Source: Pseudomonas sp. Ga0074129
Lineage (GTDB): Bacteria > Pseudomonadota > Gammaproteobacteria > Pseudomonadales > Pseudomonadaceae
Direction: 5' to 3'
Assembly (NCBI GenBank): GCA_001465025.1
Contig: LNDO01000094.1
Location: 1 to 64,000 of the forward strand
DNA length: 64,000 nt
A model generated the notes under the pieces. It did no database searches. It was not told where the DNA came from and saw only the letters and a program-made list of their open reading frames with translations. This document shows positions 15,866 to 25,378 of the stretch, piece by piece. Within the stretch, counting starts at the first letter, position 1. The number at the start of each line of letters is the position of its first letter. The position numbers and the translations under genes are program-made.

Positions 15866-18145
15866 TCACGCCTGAATATCAGAGGCGGGGTTGATCATGC
15901 GACCCAGGCCCAGGTTGCGCAGGGCCAGTTGCAAGGTGCTGTGGATCACTTGCGGGTTGTCTATGCTCATCACCTGATTCAACAGCTCCTGCGCCTTGGT
16001 CAGGCTGAGCTGACGCAACAGCCACTTCACCTTGGGCAGGTTGGTGGCGTTCATCGACAGGCCATCAAAGCCCATGGCCATCAGCAGCACGGCGCAAGCC
16101 GGATCACCGGCCATTTCACCGCAGATGCTCACCGGCTTGCCTTCGGCGTGGGCACCCGCCACCACCAGACGCAGCGCTTGCAGCACCGCCGGATGGAGGA
16201 AGTCGTACAAGTCAGCAACGCGCGGATTGTTGCGATCCACGGCGAGCAGGTATTGGGTCAGGTCGTTTGAACCGACCGAGAGGAAGTCCACTTGGCGCGC
16301 CAATTCACGCACCTGATAAACCGCAGCGGGGATTTCGATCATCACCCCAACAGGCGGCAGCGGCACATCGGTGCCTTCATCGCGCACTTCACCCCAGGCA
16401 CGGTGAATCAGGTGCAAAGCCTCTTCCAACTCCTGCGTGCCGGAAATCATCGGCAGCAGAATGCGCAGGTTATTCAACCCAGCGCTGGCCTTGAGCATGG
16501 CGCGGGTTTGCACCAGGAAGATTTCCGGGTGATCGAGGGTGACGCGAATGCCACGCCAGCCGAGGAACGGGTTTTCCTCTTTAATCGGGAAATAGCTCAG
16601 CGCCTTGTCGCCACCGATGTCCAGGCTGCGCATAGTTACGGGCAAGGGGTGAAAGGCCGCCAACTGCTCGCGGTAGATCACCATTTGCTCTTTTTCGCTG
16701 GGGAAGCGTTCCTTGATCATGAACGGCACTTCGGTGCGGTACAGACCAACCCCTTCAGCGCCGCGCTCTTGAGCACGTTTCACATCCGCGAGCAGGCCGG
16801 TATTGACCCACAACGGCATGCGATGGCCGTCAAGGGTTTCGCAGGGCAGCGCACGTAGCGCATCTAGGCCTTGTGCCAGTTGCCGCTCTTCTTCCACCAC
16901 CTCGGCGTATTGCTTGCGCAGCAATTCGCTGGGGTTGGTAAACACTTCACCGTGGTAACCGTCAACGATCAGCTGAATGCCGTCGATCTTCGAGTACGGC
17001 AGGTCAACCACGCCCATGACCGTAGGAATGCCCATGGCGCGGGCAAAAATCGCCACATGCGAGTTACCCGAGCCCTGTACTGAGATCAGGCCAACCAGCT
17101 TGCCTTCCGGCACTTCACCGAGCATGGCCGGTGACAACTCTTCGCTGACCAGAATGCAGTTATCCGGGTACACCAAGGTCTGTTGGCGCGCCTGCTGCAA
17201 GTACGCAAGCAAGCGCCGCCCGAGGTCTTTGACGTCGCTGGCGCGTTCGCGCAGGTAGGCGTCGTCCATCAATTCGAAGCGGTTGACGTGCTCGCCGACC
17301 ACATGGCGCAGCGCACCCTGCGCCCATTGCCCGGTACGGATGATCTTGACCACCTCGTTACCGAGGGCGGCGTCTTCCAGCATCATCAGGTAGACATCAA
17401 ACAGTGCACGCTCTTCCGGGCGTAACTGGGTGGCCATCTTCGCCGAAAGCGCACGCATGTCACTGCGAACACCTTCCAGCGCGGCATTGAATAATTCCAG
17501 TTCGGCAGCGATGTCATCGACGGCTTTATCCGGCACTACATCCAGATCAGCCGGCGGCAACACCACCACAGCAGTGCCCACGGCCGCACCGGGCGAACCC
17601 GGCACGCCAATGAATTTAGCTTCCTGAATGCCCTTGCCTTGGCGCCCAAGGCCGCGAATCGAACCCGTCGCCTCGGCGTGGGCAATCACCCCGGAGAGCT
17701 GCGCGCTCATGGTAACGAGGAAAGCCTCTTCGCCTTCGTCGAACTGGCGCTGCTCTTTCTGCTGAACCACCAGAACACCCATCACCCGACGGTGGTGGAT
17801 GATCGGCGCACCGAGGAAGGAGGCATAACGCTCTTCACCGGTCTCGGCAAAGTAGCGGTAGCGCGGGTGTTCGGAGGCATGTTCGAGGTTGAGCGGCTCT
17901 TCACGGGTGCCGACCAGGCCAACCAAGCCCTCGTTGGGGGCCATGCTGACCTTACCGATGGCCTTTTTATTCAGACCCTCGGTGGCCATCAGCACGAAGC
18001 GATTGCTTTCCGGGTCCAGCAGGTAGACGGAGCACACCTGACTGCCCATGGCTTCGCGCACACGCTGCACAATAATGCCCAGCGCCGCCTTGAGGTCCTT
18101 GGCGGCGTTTACTTCCTGGACGATCTTGCGCAGCGTATTGAGCAT
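15866..18145 (-). CDS. ptsP: Phosphoenolpyruvate-protein phosphotransferase PtsP (EI-Ntr)
   Basis: First enzyme of the nitrogen-related phosphotransferase system; takes phosphate from PEP and passes it to NPr (PtsO). The 759-residue protein has an N-terminal GAF domain (about residues 1-160; REAMGSQVCSVYLLDPES), then the EI phosphohistidine region with the acceptor His in SGNSHVAIFARAMGIPTVMG, and a C-terminal PEP-binding TIM barrel with LYRTEVPFM, SLDIGGDKALSYF and SVGSNDLTQYLLAVDRNN. It lies 18 bases downstream of rppH in the same direction, the usual order in gammaproteobacteria. Confidence 0.97.
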   Translation of the reverse strand: MLNTLRKIVQEVNAAKDLKAALGIIVQRVREAMGSQVCSVYLLDPESNRFVLMATEGLNKKAIGKVSMAPNEGLVGLVGTREEPLNLEHASEHPRYRYFAETGEERYASFLGAPIIHHRRVMGVLVVQQKEQRQFDEGEEAFLVTMSAQLSGVIAHAEATGSIRGLGRQGKGIQEAKFIGVPGSPGAAVGTAVVVLPPADLDVVPDKAVDDIAAELELFNAALEGVRSDMRALSAKMATQLRPEERALFDVYLMMLEDAALGNEVVKIIRTGQWAQGALRHVVGEHVNRFELMDDAYLRERASDVKDLGRRLLAYLQQARQQTLVYPDNCILVSEELSPAMLGEVPEGKLVGLISVQGSGNSHVAIFARAMGIPTVMGVVDLPYSKIDGIQLIVDGYHGEVFTNPSELLRKQYAEVVEEERQLAQGLDALRALPCETLDGHRMPLWVNTGLLADVKRAQERGAEGVGLYRTEVPFMIKERFPSEKEQMVIYREQLAAFHPLPVTMRSLDIGGDKALSYFPIKEENPFLGWRGIRVTLDHPEIFLVQTRAMLKASAGLNNLRILLPMISGTQELEEALHLIHRAWGEVRDEGTDVPLPPVGVMIEIPAAVYQVRELARQVDFLSVGSNDLTQYLLAVDRNNPRVADLYDFLHPAVLQALRLVVAGAHAEGKPVSICGEMAGDPACAVLLMAMGFDGLSMNATNLPKVKWLLRQLSLTKAQELLNQVMSIDNPQVIHSTLQLALRNLGLGRMINPASDIQA

Positions 18146-18163
18146 GCTCGGCTTTAGCCTGTG

Positions 18164-18643
18164 TCAGTCCCGCGCCAATAGGCGCGGAGCAAGTTCTTTA
18201 AGGGCGCGACGGTACACTTCGCGCTTGAATGTCACCACCTGGCCTAACGGATACCAATAACTGACCCAACGCCAGCCATCAAATTCAGGCTTGCCGGTCA
18301 GGTCCATGCGCACCCGCTCTTCCGAGCCAGTCAGACGCAGGAGAAACCATTTCTGCTTCTGCCCGATGCACAGCGGTTGGCTGTGCGTGCGCACCAGACG
18401 CTGCGGCAGACGATAACGCAACCAGCCACGCGTGCAGGCGAGAATTTTCACATCCTGCTGCTCAAGGCCCACTTCTTCATTCAATTCGCGGTAGAGCGCT
18501 TCTTCCGGGGACTCATGGTCATTGATCCCGCCCTGCGGGAACTGCCAAGCGTCTTGGTTTATCCGACGCGCCCACATAACCTGGCCCACATCATTGGTCA
18601 GAATGATGCCGACATTAGGGCGAAAACCATCAGGATCGATCAC
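18164..18643 (-). CDS. rppH: RNA pyrophosphohydrolase (Nudix)
   Basis: Removes pyrophosphate from the 5' end of triphosphorylated RNA, starting RNase E-dependent decay. The start is taken as GTG 18643, giving (M)[17 protein letters not shown] and 159 residues, which is the conserved beginning and length of the family; the ATG 18676 extension is not conserved. The Nudix box is [20 protein letters not shown], beginning inside the QFPQGG segment. Basic residues near the C-terminus ([15 protein letters not shown]) fit RNA binding. It precedes ptsP. Confidence 0.93.
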   Translation of the reverse strand: MIDPDGFRPNVGIILTNDVGQVMWARRINQDAWQFPQGGINDHESPEEALYRELNEEVGLEQQDVKILACTRGWLRYRLPQRLVRTHSQPLCIGQKQKWFLLRLTGSEERVRMDLTGKPEFDGWRWVSYWYPLGQVVTFKREVYRRALKELAPRLLARD

Positions 18644-18787
18644 GGCGCACAACCTCGTAAACGCATGTTTTGGCATTGTTCCACAAAGGTTGCGACAGCA
18701 GCAACGCGAGCGGGGCGCGTAATAGGAATGACCTATAAAAGCCGTTAATCTGACAACCTTTCGAAGCGACTATGCAAAGGTGCCTCT

Positions 18788-19441
18788 GTGCGTTTGGCTT
18801 TATTTGATCTCGACAACACCCTGCTTGGCGGCGACAGCGACCACGCGTGGGGTGATTACCTATGTGAACGCGGCATTCTCGACGGGATTGCCTACAAGGC
18901 GCGCAACGATGATTTCTATCAGGATTATCTGGCCGGCCGCCTGAACATCACCGATTACCTGAATTTCAGCCTGGAAATCCTCGGCCGCACGGAAATGGCC
19001 CAACTGGATCAGTGGCACCGCGAGTTTATGCGCGATTGCGTCGAGCCCATCATCCTCGCCAAAGGCGAGGCGCTGCTGGCCGAGCACCGCGAAGCAGGCG
19101 ACAAACTGCTGATCATCACCGCCACTAACCGCTTCGTCACCGCACCGATTGCCGCGCGCCTGGGCGTCGACACGCTGCTGGCCACCGAATGCGAAATGGC
19201 GGATGGCCGCTACACCGGGCGCACCACTGACGTGCCGTGTTTCAAGGAAGGCAAGGTCACCCGCCTGAATCGTTGGCTGGCAGACAGCGGCCTGAACCTC
19301 AACGACAGCTACTTCTACAGCGACTCGATGAACGACCTGCCGCTGCTGGAACAAGTCACCCACCCCTTCGCTGTCGACCCCGACGCGAAACTGCGCGCCG
19401 AAGCCGAACAGCGCGGCTGGCCGGTGATTTCGTTGCGCTGA
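18788..19441 (+). CDS. HAD-superfamily phosphatase (HAD-IB)
   Basis: A 217-residue phosphoserine-phosphatase-like hydrolase starting at GTG 18788. Motif I is [20 protein letters not shown] (nucleophile Asp7), motif II is [14 protein letters not shown], and motif III/IV is [11 protein letters not shown]. The gene is divergent from rppH. From memory, homologues at this Pseudomonas locus have been linked to histidinol-phosphate phosphatase activity, but the sequence itself shows only a HAD-IB phosphatase. Confidence 0.88.
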   Translation: MRLALFDLDNTLLGGDSDHAWGDYLCERGILDGIAYKARNDDFYQDYLAGRLNITDYLNFSLEILGRTEMAQLDQWHREFMRDCVEPIILAKGEALLAEHREAGDKLLIITATNRFVTAPIAARLGVDTLLATECEMADGRYTGRTTDVPCFKEGKVTRLNRWLADSGLNLNDSYFYSDSMNDLPLLEQVTHPFAVDPDAKLRAEAEQRGWPVISLR

Positions 19442-19463
19442 ATAGTCGGCGGCTCTTCGACCT

Positions 19464-19532
19464 GTAGCCCGGATGCAATCCTGGAATCGGTTGCGCGGCC
19501 GCCATTGTTGCCCCGGATTGCATCCGGGCTAC
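19464..19532. repeat. Inverted repeat, GTAGCCCGGATGCAATCC family
   Basis: GTAGCCCGGATGCAATCC at 19464-19481 is exactly mirrored by GGATTGCATCCGGGCTAC at 19515-19532, enclosing 33 bases. A second copy is at 44696-44754. It lies in the gap between two convergent genes. Confidence 0.9.
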
Positions 19533-19568
19533 GCCGCTGAAGCGCCTCACACCTTGGCCGGCTCAGCA

Positions 19569-19607
19569 TGGTGGGAGGGGCCGGGCGGCGATCCGCTTTA
19601 GCCGCGA
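19569..19607. repeat. Single REP arm, GTGGGAGGGGC...TTTAGCCGCGA family
   Basis: One arm of the family seen as pairs at 11112-11190 and 52450-52524; the match with GGGAGGGGCCGGGCGGCG then CCGCTTTAGCCGCGA is very close to the right arm at 11153-11190. No partner arm is nearby. Confidence 0.8.
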
Positions 19608-19631
19608 CGACTGTATTCGGGCCCCAACAAA

Positions 19632-19659
19632 AACGCCGCCTAATCAGGCGGCGTTTTTT
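19632..19659. terminator. Bidirectional rho-independent terminator
   Basis: AACGCCGCCT / AGGCGGCGTT form a perfect 10-bp stem around AATC, with T residues on the right and A residues on the left. It serves the minus-strand gene ending at 19674 and possibly the HAD gene. Confidence 0.92.
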
Positions 19660-19673
19660 GTTTAAGCGGCCGA

Positions 19674-20114
19674 TCAGACCGGCTTAGCACCCATCAGGGC
19701 CATGATCACCAGCAGCAACAGCATAATCACCCCGGCATAAGCCGCGCAGAAGCCCAACAGGCGCTTCGGTGCCGGCGCACCATCGAGGGCTTGCCAGGCA
19801 CCCAAACGACCGGCCAGCAGCAGGCCCACCACCATCAGCACGACAAACAGCACGCTGCTCAGCAGCAGCCAGGTTTGGCTCAACGGCCAGCCGACGATGC
19901 CCACCAGCGCCATGCCGGTTACCGGCAGGCTCAGGGCCAGCAGGCCGAGCACCGGCAGGCTGATCAGGCGGGTACGCTTGAGCTTGCGTTGCAACACAGC
20001 GGCATCGCCACTGCGTGAGGCTTTCCACAACATAAACAGGTGCACGGGCACGCCGATCAGCAAGAGGATGCCGGGCAACATGTGCAGCATTTTCAGCAAC
20101 GGGTAATGTTCCAT
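19674..20114 (-). CDS. Small polytopic membrane protein (DUF2269-like)
   Basis: A 146-residue protein with four predicted helices: KMLHMLPGILLLIGVPVHLF, LISLPVLGLLALSLPVTGMA, TWLLLSSVLFVVLMVVGLLL and FCAAYAGVIMLLLLVIMALM. The N-terminal histidines (EHYPLLKMLH) and this four-helix plan resemble DUF2269 family proteins, of unknown function. It lies 26 bases downstream of ilvA on the same strand and ends at a strong terminator, so it is probably co-transcribed with ilvA. Confidence 0.75.
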   Translation of the reverse strand: MEHYPLLKMLHMLPGILLLIGVPVHLFMLWKASRSGDAAVLQRKLKRTRLISLPVLGLLALSLPVTGMALVGIVGWPLSQTWLLLSSVLFVVLMVVGLLLAGRLGAWQALDGAPAPKRLLGFCAAYAGVIMLLLLVIMALMGAKPV

Positions 20115-20140
20115 TAATTCGTTCCTGCCGGGTTTCCGGC

Positions 20141-21655
20141 TTATCCAAGAAAAAGTTTGTAGGCCGGGTTATCGCTTTCATCCCAGTAGGGATAACCGAT
20201 GGCTTCGAGCGCGGCCGGCAGCAGATGGCGCTCGTCGCTCGGCACTTGCAGGCCGGCGACCACACGCCCGTCGGCAGCGCCGTGGTTGCGATAGTGGAAC
20301 ATTGAGATGTTCCAGCGGCCACCGAGTTTTTGTAAGAAATTAAACAGCGCGCCTGGACGCTCAGGAAACTCAAAGCGCAGCACCACTTCATCCGGCACGG
20401 CCGCCGCATGCCCGCCGACCATATGGCGAATGTGCAGCTTGGCCAGTTCGTTCTCGGTCAGGTCCAGCACCGGGAAGCCTTGATCGCGCAGCCCTTGCAC
20501 CAACGCAGCACGCGGATCGGTGTCCGGGTGGGTCTGCACACCGACAAAAATGTGCGCTTCTTTGTCTTGGTGGAAGCGGTAATTGAACTCGGTGATCTGC
20601 CGCTTGCCGATAGCTTCGCAGAAGGCCTTGAAGCTGCCTGGCTGCTCGGGAATGGTCACGGCGATGATCGCCTCACGTTTTTCGCCCAACTCGGCGCGCT
20701 CGGCGACATGGCGCAAGCGATCAAAGTTGACGTTGGCACCGGAGTCGATACCCACCAACACCTGGCCGCTGCAGCCTTCGCGCTCCACGTACTTCTTGAT
20801 CCCGGCGACACTCAGCGCGCCGGCCGGCTCGGTGATTGAGCGGGTGTCGTCGTAAATGTCCTTGATCGCCGCGCAGATTTCGTCGGTGCTGACGGTGATC
20901 ACTTCATCGACATAGTCTTTGCACACGGCAAAGGTGTGCTCGCCGATTTGCGCCACCGCCACGCCGTCGGCAAACAGCCCGACCGAGGACAACACCACAC
21001 GCTCGCCAGCGGCCATGGCGGCCTGCAGGCAATTGGAATCATCCGGTTCGACGCCGATCACCTTGATTTCCGGGCGCAGGTATTTCACATACGCGGCGAT
21101 CCCGGCGATCAGCCCACCGCCACCGCACGGCACGAAGATGGCGTCGAGCGGCCCCGGCTGTTGGCGCAGGATCTCCATGGCCACCGTGCCCTGCCCGGCG
21201 ATGGTGTGCGGGTCATCGTAGGGATGGATATAGATGTAGCCCTTCTCATCCACCAGCTTCAATGAATAGGCCAGCGCCTCGGGGAAGCTGTCGCCATGCA
21301 GCACCACCTTGCCGCCACGCGAGCGCACGCCCTGCACCTTGATCTCCGGTGTCGTTTTAGGCATCACGATGGTCGCTTTAACGCCCAGCACTTTGGCCGC
21401 CAGCGCCAACCCCTGCGCATGGTTGCCGGCCGAGGCGGTGACTACGCCACGGGCCTGCTCTTCGGCCGAAAGCTGCGCCAGCTTGTTGTAAGCCCCGCGA
21501 ATCTTGAACGAGTACACCGGCTGCAGGTCTTCACGCTTGAGCAAAATCTGATTGCCCAGACGCTCGGACAGCTGATTGGCGACGTGCAGCGGGGTTTCCA
21601 CCGCCACGTCGTAGACGCGCGAGGTGAGGATTTTCTTAACGTACTGTTCGAGCAT
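20141..21655 (-). CDS. ilvA: Threonine ammonia-lyase, biosynthetic
   Basis: PLP enzyme converting threonine to 2-oxobutyrate, the entry step to isoleucine. Start ATG 21655 (MLEQYVKKILTSRVYDVA) matches relatives and gives 504 residues; ATG 21664 is an alternative three codons longer. The PLP lysine is in VYSFKIRGAYNKL, and the phosphate loop is the serine/glycine segment GNHAQG and CGGGGLIAG. Two C-terminal ACT-like domains (from about residue 325 and 420; PEQPGSFKAFCEAIG and PERPGALFNFLQKLG) give isoleucine feedback control. Confidence 0.96.
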   Translation of the reverse strand: MLEQYVKKILTSRVYDVAVETPLHVANQLSERLGNQILLKREDLQPVYSFKIRGAYNKLAQLSAEEQARGVVTASAGNHAQGLALAAKVLGVKATIVMPKTTPEIKVQGVRSRGGKVVLHGDSFPEALAYSLKLVDEKGYIYIHPYDDPHTIAGQGTVAMEILRQQPGPLDAIFVPCGGGGLIAGIAAYVKYLRPEIKVIGVEPDDSNCLQAAMAAGERVVLSSVGLFADGVAVAQIGEHTFAVCKDYVDEVITVSTDEICAAIKDIYDDTRSITEPAGALSVAGIKKYVEREGCSGQVLVGIDSGANVNFDRLRHVAERAELGEKREAIIAVTIPEQPGSFKAFCEAIGKRQITEFNYRFHQDKEAHIFVGVQTHPDTDPRAALVQGLRDQGFPVLDLTENELAKLHIRHMVGGHAAAVPDEVVLRFEFPERPGALFNFLQKLGGRWNISMFHYRNHGAADGRVVAGLQVPSDERHLLPAALEAIGYPYWDESDNPAYKLFLG

Positions 21656-21754
21656 GGCGGGCATCGCAAACGAATTTCGGGGAGTGCGCGAGTCTACCCC
21701 AGGGCTGCGTTAATCGACCACATAAGCAGGCCACGCGAGAGCTACTGCGCTCGG

Positions 21755-21895
21755 TGATGCGGCGTTAAAAACAGGTTCGGAATGCTCATGTACAAAAGTA
21801 CACTCCGCGTCCTCGCCTGTTTTTGCCTTGCCTGACCTTCGCTCGCTACGCTCTCACGCGGTCTGACAGGCAGGGTTTTAACGTCGCCGACGCAG
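21755..21895. repeat. MITE-like element, copy 3 (opposite orientation, diverged end)
   Basis: GCGTTAAAAACAGG, CGGAATGCTCATGTACA, CTCCGC and CCTCGCCTGTTTTTGCCTTG follow the same order as in the reverse complement of the copies at 12811 and 36424. The right part (CGCTCGCTACGCTCTCACGCG onward) is diverged. Boundaries are approximate. It lies just upstream of the rpiA promoter. Confidence 0.7.
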
Positions 21896-21901
21896 CCGCG
21901 C

Positions 21902-21907
21902 TATAAT
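21902..21907 (+). promoter_or_regulatory. -10 box of the likely rpiA promoter
   Basis: A consensus TATAAT lies 33 bases before the rpiA start. A weak -35 candidate (TTTTAA/TAACGT) sits in the diverged end of the repeat element upstream. It is a sequence match only. Confidence 0.5.
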
Positions 21908-21940
21908 TCGCGCCTTTCCTCTATTCCCACGCCAGGCCCC

Positions 21941-22618
21941 ATGATGAACCAGGATCAACTCAAGCAAGCCGTCGCCCAGGCTGCCGTCGATTTCATTCTC
22001 CCCAACCTCGACGCCAAGAGTGTGATCGGAGTCGGCACCGGCTCCACCGCCAATTGCTTTATCGATGCGCTGGCCAAGCACAAATTTGACTTCGACGGCG
22101 CCGTCGCCAGCTCCGAAGCCACCGCCGCACGCCTCAAAGGCCACGGCATTCCGGTGTATGAGCTGAATGACGTCAGCCATCTGGAGTTCTACGTGGACGG
22201 TGCCGACGAGAGCGATGCCCAGCTCAACCTGATCAAAGGCGGTGGCGCAGCCCTGACCCGCGAGAAAATCGTTGCGGCCGTGGCCCGCACATTTATCTGC
22301 ATCGCCGACGTCAGCAAGCTGGTGCCGGTGCTGGGCAACTTCCCCCTGCCGGTGGAAGTCATCCCGATGGCGCGCAGCCATGTGGCCCGTCAGCTGGTCA
22401 AACTGGGCGGCGACCCGGTGTACCGCGAGGGCGTGGTGACCGATAACGGCAACGTCATTCTTGATGTGTTTAACCTGTCGATCAGCAACCCGGTCGAACT
22501 GGAAAACCAGATCAACGCCATCGTCGGCGTGGTCACCAACGGCCTGTTCGCCGCACGTCCGGCCGACTTGTTGTTGCTGGGCACAGCCGAAGGCGTGAAA
22601 ACCCTGAAGCGCACCTGA
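21941..22618 (+). CDS. rpiA: Ribose-5-phosphate isomerase A
   Basis: Interconverts ribose-5-phosphate and ribulose-5-phosphate in the pentose phosphate pathway. The 225-residue protein shows the family motifs [52 protein letters not shown] and REKIVAAVA, covering the phosphate loop and the catalytic Asp and Lys. There are two adjacent ATG codons (21941 and 21944) and the ribosome binding site is weak, so the exact first residue is unsure. It is divergent from ilvA, as in other pseudomonads. Confidence 0.97.
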   Translation: MMNQDQLKQAVAQAAVDFILPNLDAKSVIGVGTGSTANCFIDALAKHKFDFDGAVASSEATAARLKGHGIPVYELNDVSHLEFYVDGADESDAQLNLIKGGGAALTREKIVAAVARTFICIADVSKLVPVLGNFPLPVEVIPMARSHVARQLVKLGGDPVYREGVVTDNGNVILDVFNLSISNPVELENQINAIVGVVTNGLFAARPADLLLLGTAEGVKTLKRT

Positions 22619-22759
22619 ACACCAACGGGCTGCCTGTGGTACGTCAGCCCTGAGCACAGCCATTGCCGGATGGCTGTGCAAAAATGGATCAAGTCGGCAG
22701 ACAGCCCGAGCACTTGGCGTCATGCTGCCGGCATTGCTTAGCTGGATCAGGAAATCTTC

Positions 22760-24544
22760 ATGTCTGCATTCATCTCGACCGCCCATGATCGCCCGCTGGA
22801 ACTGGCTGACCTGCTCCGTGAGCTGGTGACGCAAGGCCGCATTGATCAGGACAGCGCCGAGCAATGCCTGACCATTCGCCGCAGCGCGGTCAACAACAAG
22901 CAGCACCCGCTGGAATTCCTTGCCGCCCAGCAGCTCGACGACCGCAAACAGCCGGGCAAAAAACTTGAGCTTGAAGAGTTGACCGTCTGGCTGGCCGAAC
23001 AAGCCGGGCAACCCTACCTGCGCATTGATCCACTGAAAATCGACGTCGCTGCCATCACGCCGCTGATGTCCTATGCCTTCGCCCAACGCCACAAGATTCT
23101 CGCCGTCGCGGTGGACAATGACAGCGTCACCATCGCCAGCAGCCAGCCCTTGGTGCACAGCTGGGAAGCAAACCTGGTGCATGTGCTCAAACGCCCGATC
23201 AAGCGCGTGGTGGCCAACCCGGCCGAGATCCAGCGCTTCACCGTGGAGTTTTACCGCCTGGCCAAGTCGGTCAGCGGGGCCTCGGCAGGCGACATGAAGA
23301 TCAGCAGCACCGGCAACTTTGAGCAACTGCTCAACCTCGGTGCACAGGATCAGGAACCCGACGCCAACGACGCGCACATCGTCAATATCGTCGACTGGCT
23401 GTTTCAGTACGCCTTCCAGCAGCGCGCCAGTGACATTCATATCGAGCCGCGCCGCGAACAGGGCAGCGTGCGTTTTCGCATCGACGGCGTGCTGCACACC
23501 GTTTACCAATTCCCGCCGCAGGTGACCATGGCCGTAGTCAGCCGCCTGAAAAGCCTGGGCCGGATGAACGTCGCCGAAAAGCGCAAACCACAGGACGGTC
23601 GCGTTAAAACCAAAATCCCCAACGGCGGCGAAGTGGAGTTGCGCCTCTCGACGCTGCCCACCGCCTTTGGCGAAAAGATGGTGATGCGGATTTTCGACCC
23701 GGAAGTGCTGCTGAAAAGCTTCGATCAGCTGGGTTTCTCCGCTGACGACTTAAAGCGCTGGCAGAGCATGACCAGCCAGCCCAACGGCATCATTCTGGTC
23801 ACCGGCCCCACCGGCTCGGGTAAAACCACCACGCTGTACACCACGCTCAAGCAACTGGCGACGCAAGAGGTCAACGTCTGCACCATCGAAGACCCGATCG
23901 AGATGATCGAAGGGGCCTTCAACCAGATGCAGGTGCAGAGCAATATCGACCTGACCTTTGCCAGCGGCGTGCGCGCACTGATGCGCCAAGACCCGGACAT
24001 CATCATGGTCGGCGAAATTCGCGACTTGGAAACCGCCGAAATGGCCATCCAGGCGGCGCTGACCGGGCACTTGGTGCTGTCCACGTTGCACACCAACGAC
24101 GCGCCCAGCGCCATCACCCGCTTGCTGGAACTCGGCGTGCCGCACTACCTGCTCAAGGCCACCCTGCTCGGGGTCATGGCTCAGCGTCTGGTGCGCACCC
24201 TATGCCCGCACTGCAAAGCGCCGCACACGCTGGATGAAGACGGTTGGCAAAGCCTGACCAAACCCTGGAGCGCGCCGCTGCCGACGCAGGCGCACAGCGC
24301 CGTGGGCTGCCTGGAATGTCGCGACACAGGCTACAAAGGCCGCGCCGGGGTGTATGAAATCATGCTGATCAATGATGCGATGAAGCCCTTGATCACCGCA
24401 GATACCGACCTGATTGCCCTACGCCGCCACGCCTTCAAAGAGGGCATGCGCAGCCTGCGCCTGTCCGGCGCGCAAAAGGTCGCGGCAGGGCTGACCACCA
24501 TCGAAGAAGTGCTACGGGTGACGCCGCAGAGCGAGCAGAAATAA
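22760..24544 (+). CDS. GspE/PulE-family secretion or pilus assembly ATPase
   Basis: Cytoplasmic hexameric ATPase type of type II secretion or type IV pilus systems, 594 residues. An N-terminal GspE-N region (about 1-160) is followed by the ATPase core with Walker A GPTGSGKTTT, Asp box EDPIEMIEG, Walker B and His box LRQDPDIIMVGEIRD-type residues and STLHTNDA, then a zinc-type tetracysteine (CPHCKA ... CLECRD). CAGGAAATC precedes the ATG. No other secretion or pilus gene is in the window, so it is an isolated ATPase whose partner machine must be elsewhere. Confidence 0.92.
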   Translation: MSAFISTAHDRPLELADLLRELVTQGRIDQDSAEQCLTIRRSAVNNKQHPLEFLAAQQLDDRKQPGKKLELEELTVWLAEQAGQPYLRIDPLKIDVAAITPLMSYAFAQRHKILAVAVDNDSVTIASSQPLVHSWEANLVHVLKRPIKRVVANPAEIQRFTVEFYRLAKSVSGASAGDMKISSTGNFEQLLNLGAQDQEPDANDAHIVNIVDWLFQYAFQQRASDIHIEPRREQGSVRFRIDGVLHTVYQFPPQVTMAVVSRLKSLGRMNVAEKRKPQDGRVKTKIPNGGEVELRLSTLPTAFGEKMVMRIFDPEVLLKSFDQLGFSADDLKRWQSMTSQPNGIILVTGPTGSGKTTTLYTTLKQLATQEVNVCTIEDPIEMIEGAFNQMQVQSNIDLTFASGVRALMRQDPDIIMVGEIRDLETAEMAIQAALTGHLVLSTLHTNDAPSAITRLLELGVPHYLLKATLLGVMAQRLVRTLCPHCKAPHTLDEDGWQSLTKPWSAPLPTQAHSAVGCLECRDTGYKGRAGVYEIMLINDAMKPLITADTDLIALRRHAFKEGMRSLRLSGAQKVAAGLTTIEEVLRVTPQSEQK

Positions 24545-24548
24545 GCGC

Positions 24549-25268
24549 TTAGCTTCTCGGCAAGCGTTGCTGGCGGGCCACGATATCCGCCACACGCTGC
24601 GGTTCACATTGCAGATAGGCCGAGTGCTGCTGCCAGCGCGGGTCGTTATGCCAGGCAAACAGAAATTGCCCGCCCTTGAGTTGGTCCACCACCATGCGTG
24701 CTACTTCCGGGCGCACCGCCGGGCAACCCAGGCTGCGGCCCAAGCGACCATGTTTTGCCACCCAGTTTGGCGTTACATAGGCCGCACCATGAATCACGAT
24801 GGCACGCTCGCGGGCGCGGTCATTCAGGCCCGGCTCCAGACCGTCCATACGCAGGGAATAGCCGTGTTTACCCCGATAACTTTCGGCGGTGCGGAACAGG
24901 CCCAGGCTGGTTTTGTGGCTGCCCAACTGGTTGGAAAAAACCTGCGCAAAGTTCTCCCCGGATTTACGCCCATGGGCGACGTAATCCTGCAGCAACAAGC
25001 GCTTGCGTTGCAGGTCAAAAATCCACAGACGCCGCTGGCTAGAGGGCAACGAGTAGTCGATCACCGCCAACCGGCGCGCCGGCTCAGCGCCATGATTGAC
25101 CGCGCACTGCATCGCCGCCAGCGCATGGCGCAAGGCCTGCGAGTTGAGCGCCGGGGCGATTCGGCCCAGGTCACGCAGCAAGGCTTCGGGCGCACTGGCG
25201 AACGCCGACAGCGGCGTGGCGAGCAAACACAGCGCCAACAGGCAAAACCGGGCAATGGGACGATGCAT
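24549..25268 (-). CDS. L,D-transpeptidase catalytic-domain protein, secreted
   Basis: Predicted periplasmic peptidoglycan-modifying protein of 239 residues. Start ATG 25268 gives a clean signal peptide (MHRPIARFCLLALCLLATPL, cleavage near AFA-SA); an upstream ATG at 25307 would bury it. The catalytic segment has HGAAYVTPNW and the Cys motif SLGCPAVRPE, matching the YkuD-like murein L,D-transpeptidase domain family. KTSLGLFRTAES and GKHGYSLRMDGLE are also family-typical. It ends 4 bases from the stop of the GspE-type gene and is divergent from a second L,D-transpeptidase gene. Confidence 0.87.
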   Translation of the reverse strand: MHRPIARFCLLALCLLATPLSAFASAPEALLRDLGRIAPALNSQALRHALAAMQCAVNHGAEPARRLAVIDYSLPSSQRRLWIFDLQRKRLLLQDYVAHGRKSGENFAQVFSNQLGSHKTSLGLFRTAESYRGKHGYSLRMDGLEPGLNDRARERAIVIHGAAYVTPNWVAKHGRLGRSLGCPAVRPEVARMVVDQLKGGQFLFAWHNDPRWQQHSAYLQCEPQRVADIVARQQRLPRS

Positions 25269-25378
25269 AGGCACCCTTACTTCCGAGTCTGTCACAGGAG
25301 CCAACAACGGCTCTGTCTATACTGTTCAGGTTGATCGACGCGCAGCATTCACGCAACGCCAAGGACCGGAGCAGACGA

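Noticed and set aside
22654..22679. Perfect 10-bp hairpin after rpiA as a terminator
   Set aside because: GCACAGCCAT/ATGGCTGTGC is a good stem but is followed by A residues, not T, on the plus strand, so it does not fit a rho-independent terminator for rpiA.
21878..23509. Minus-strand open frame of 543 codons
   Set aside because: It is antisense to both rpiA and the GspE-type gene, which have clear motifs. Long antisense frames are common in high-G+C codon bias, and the protein shows no domain.
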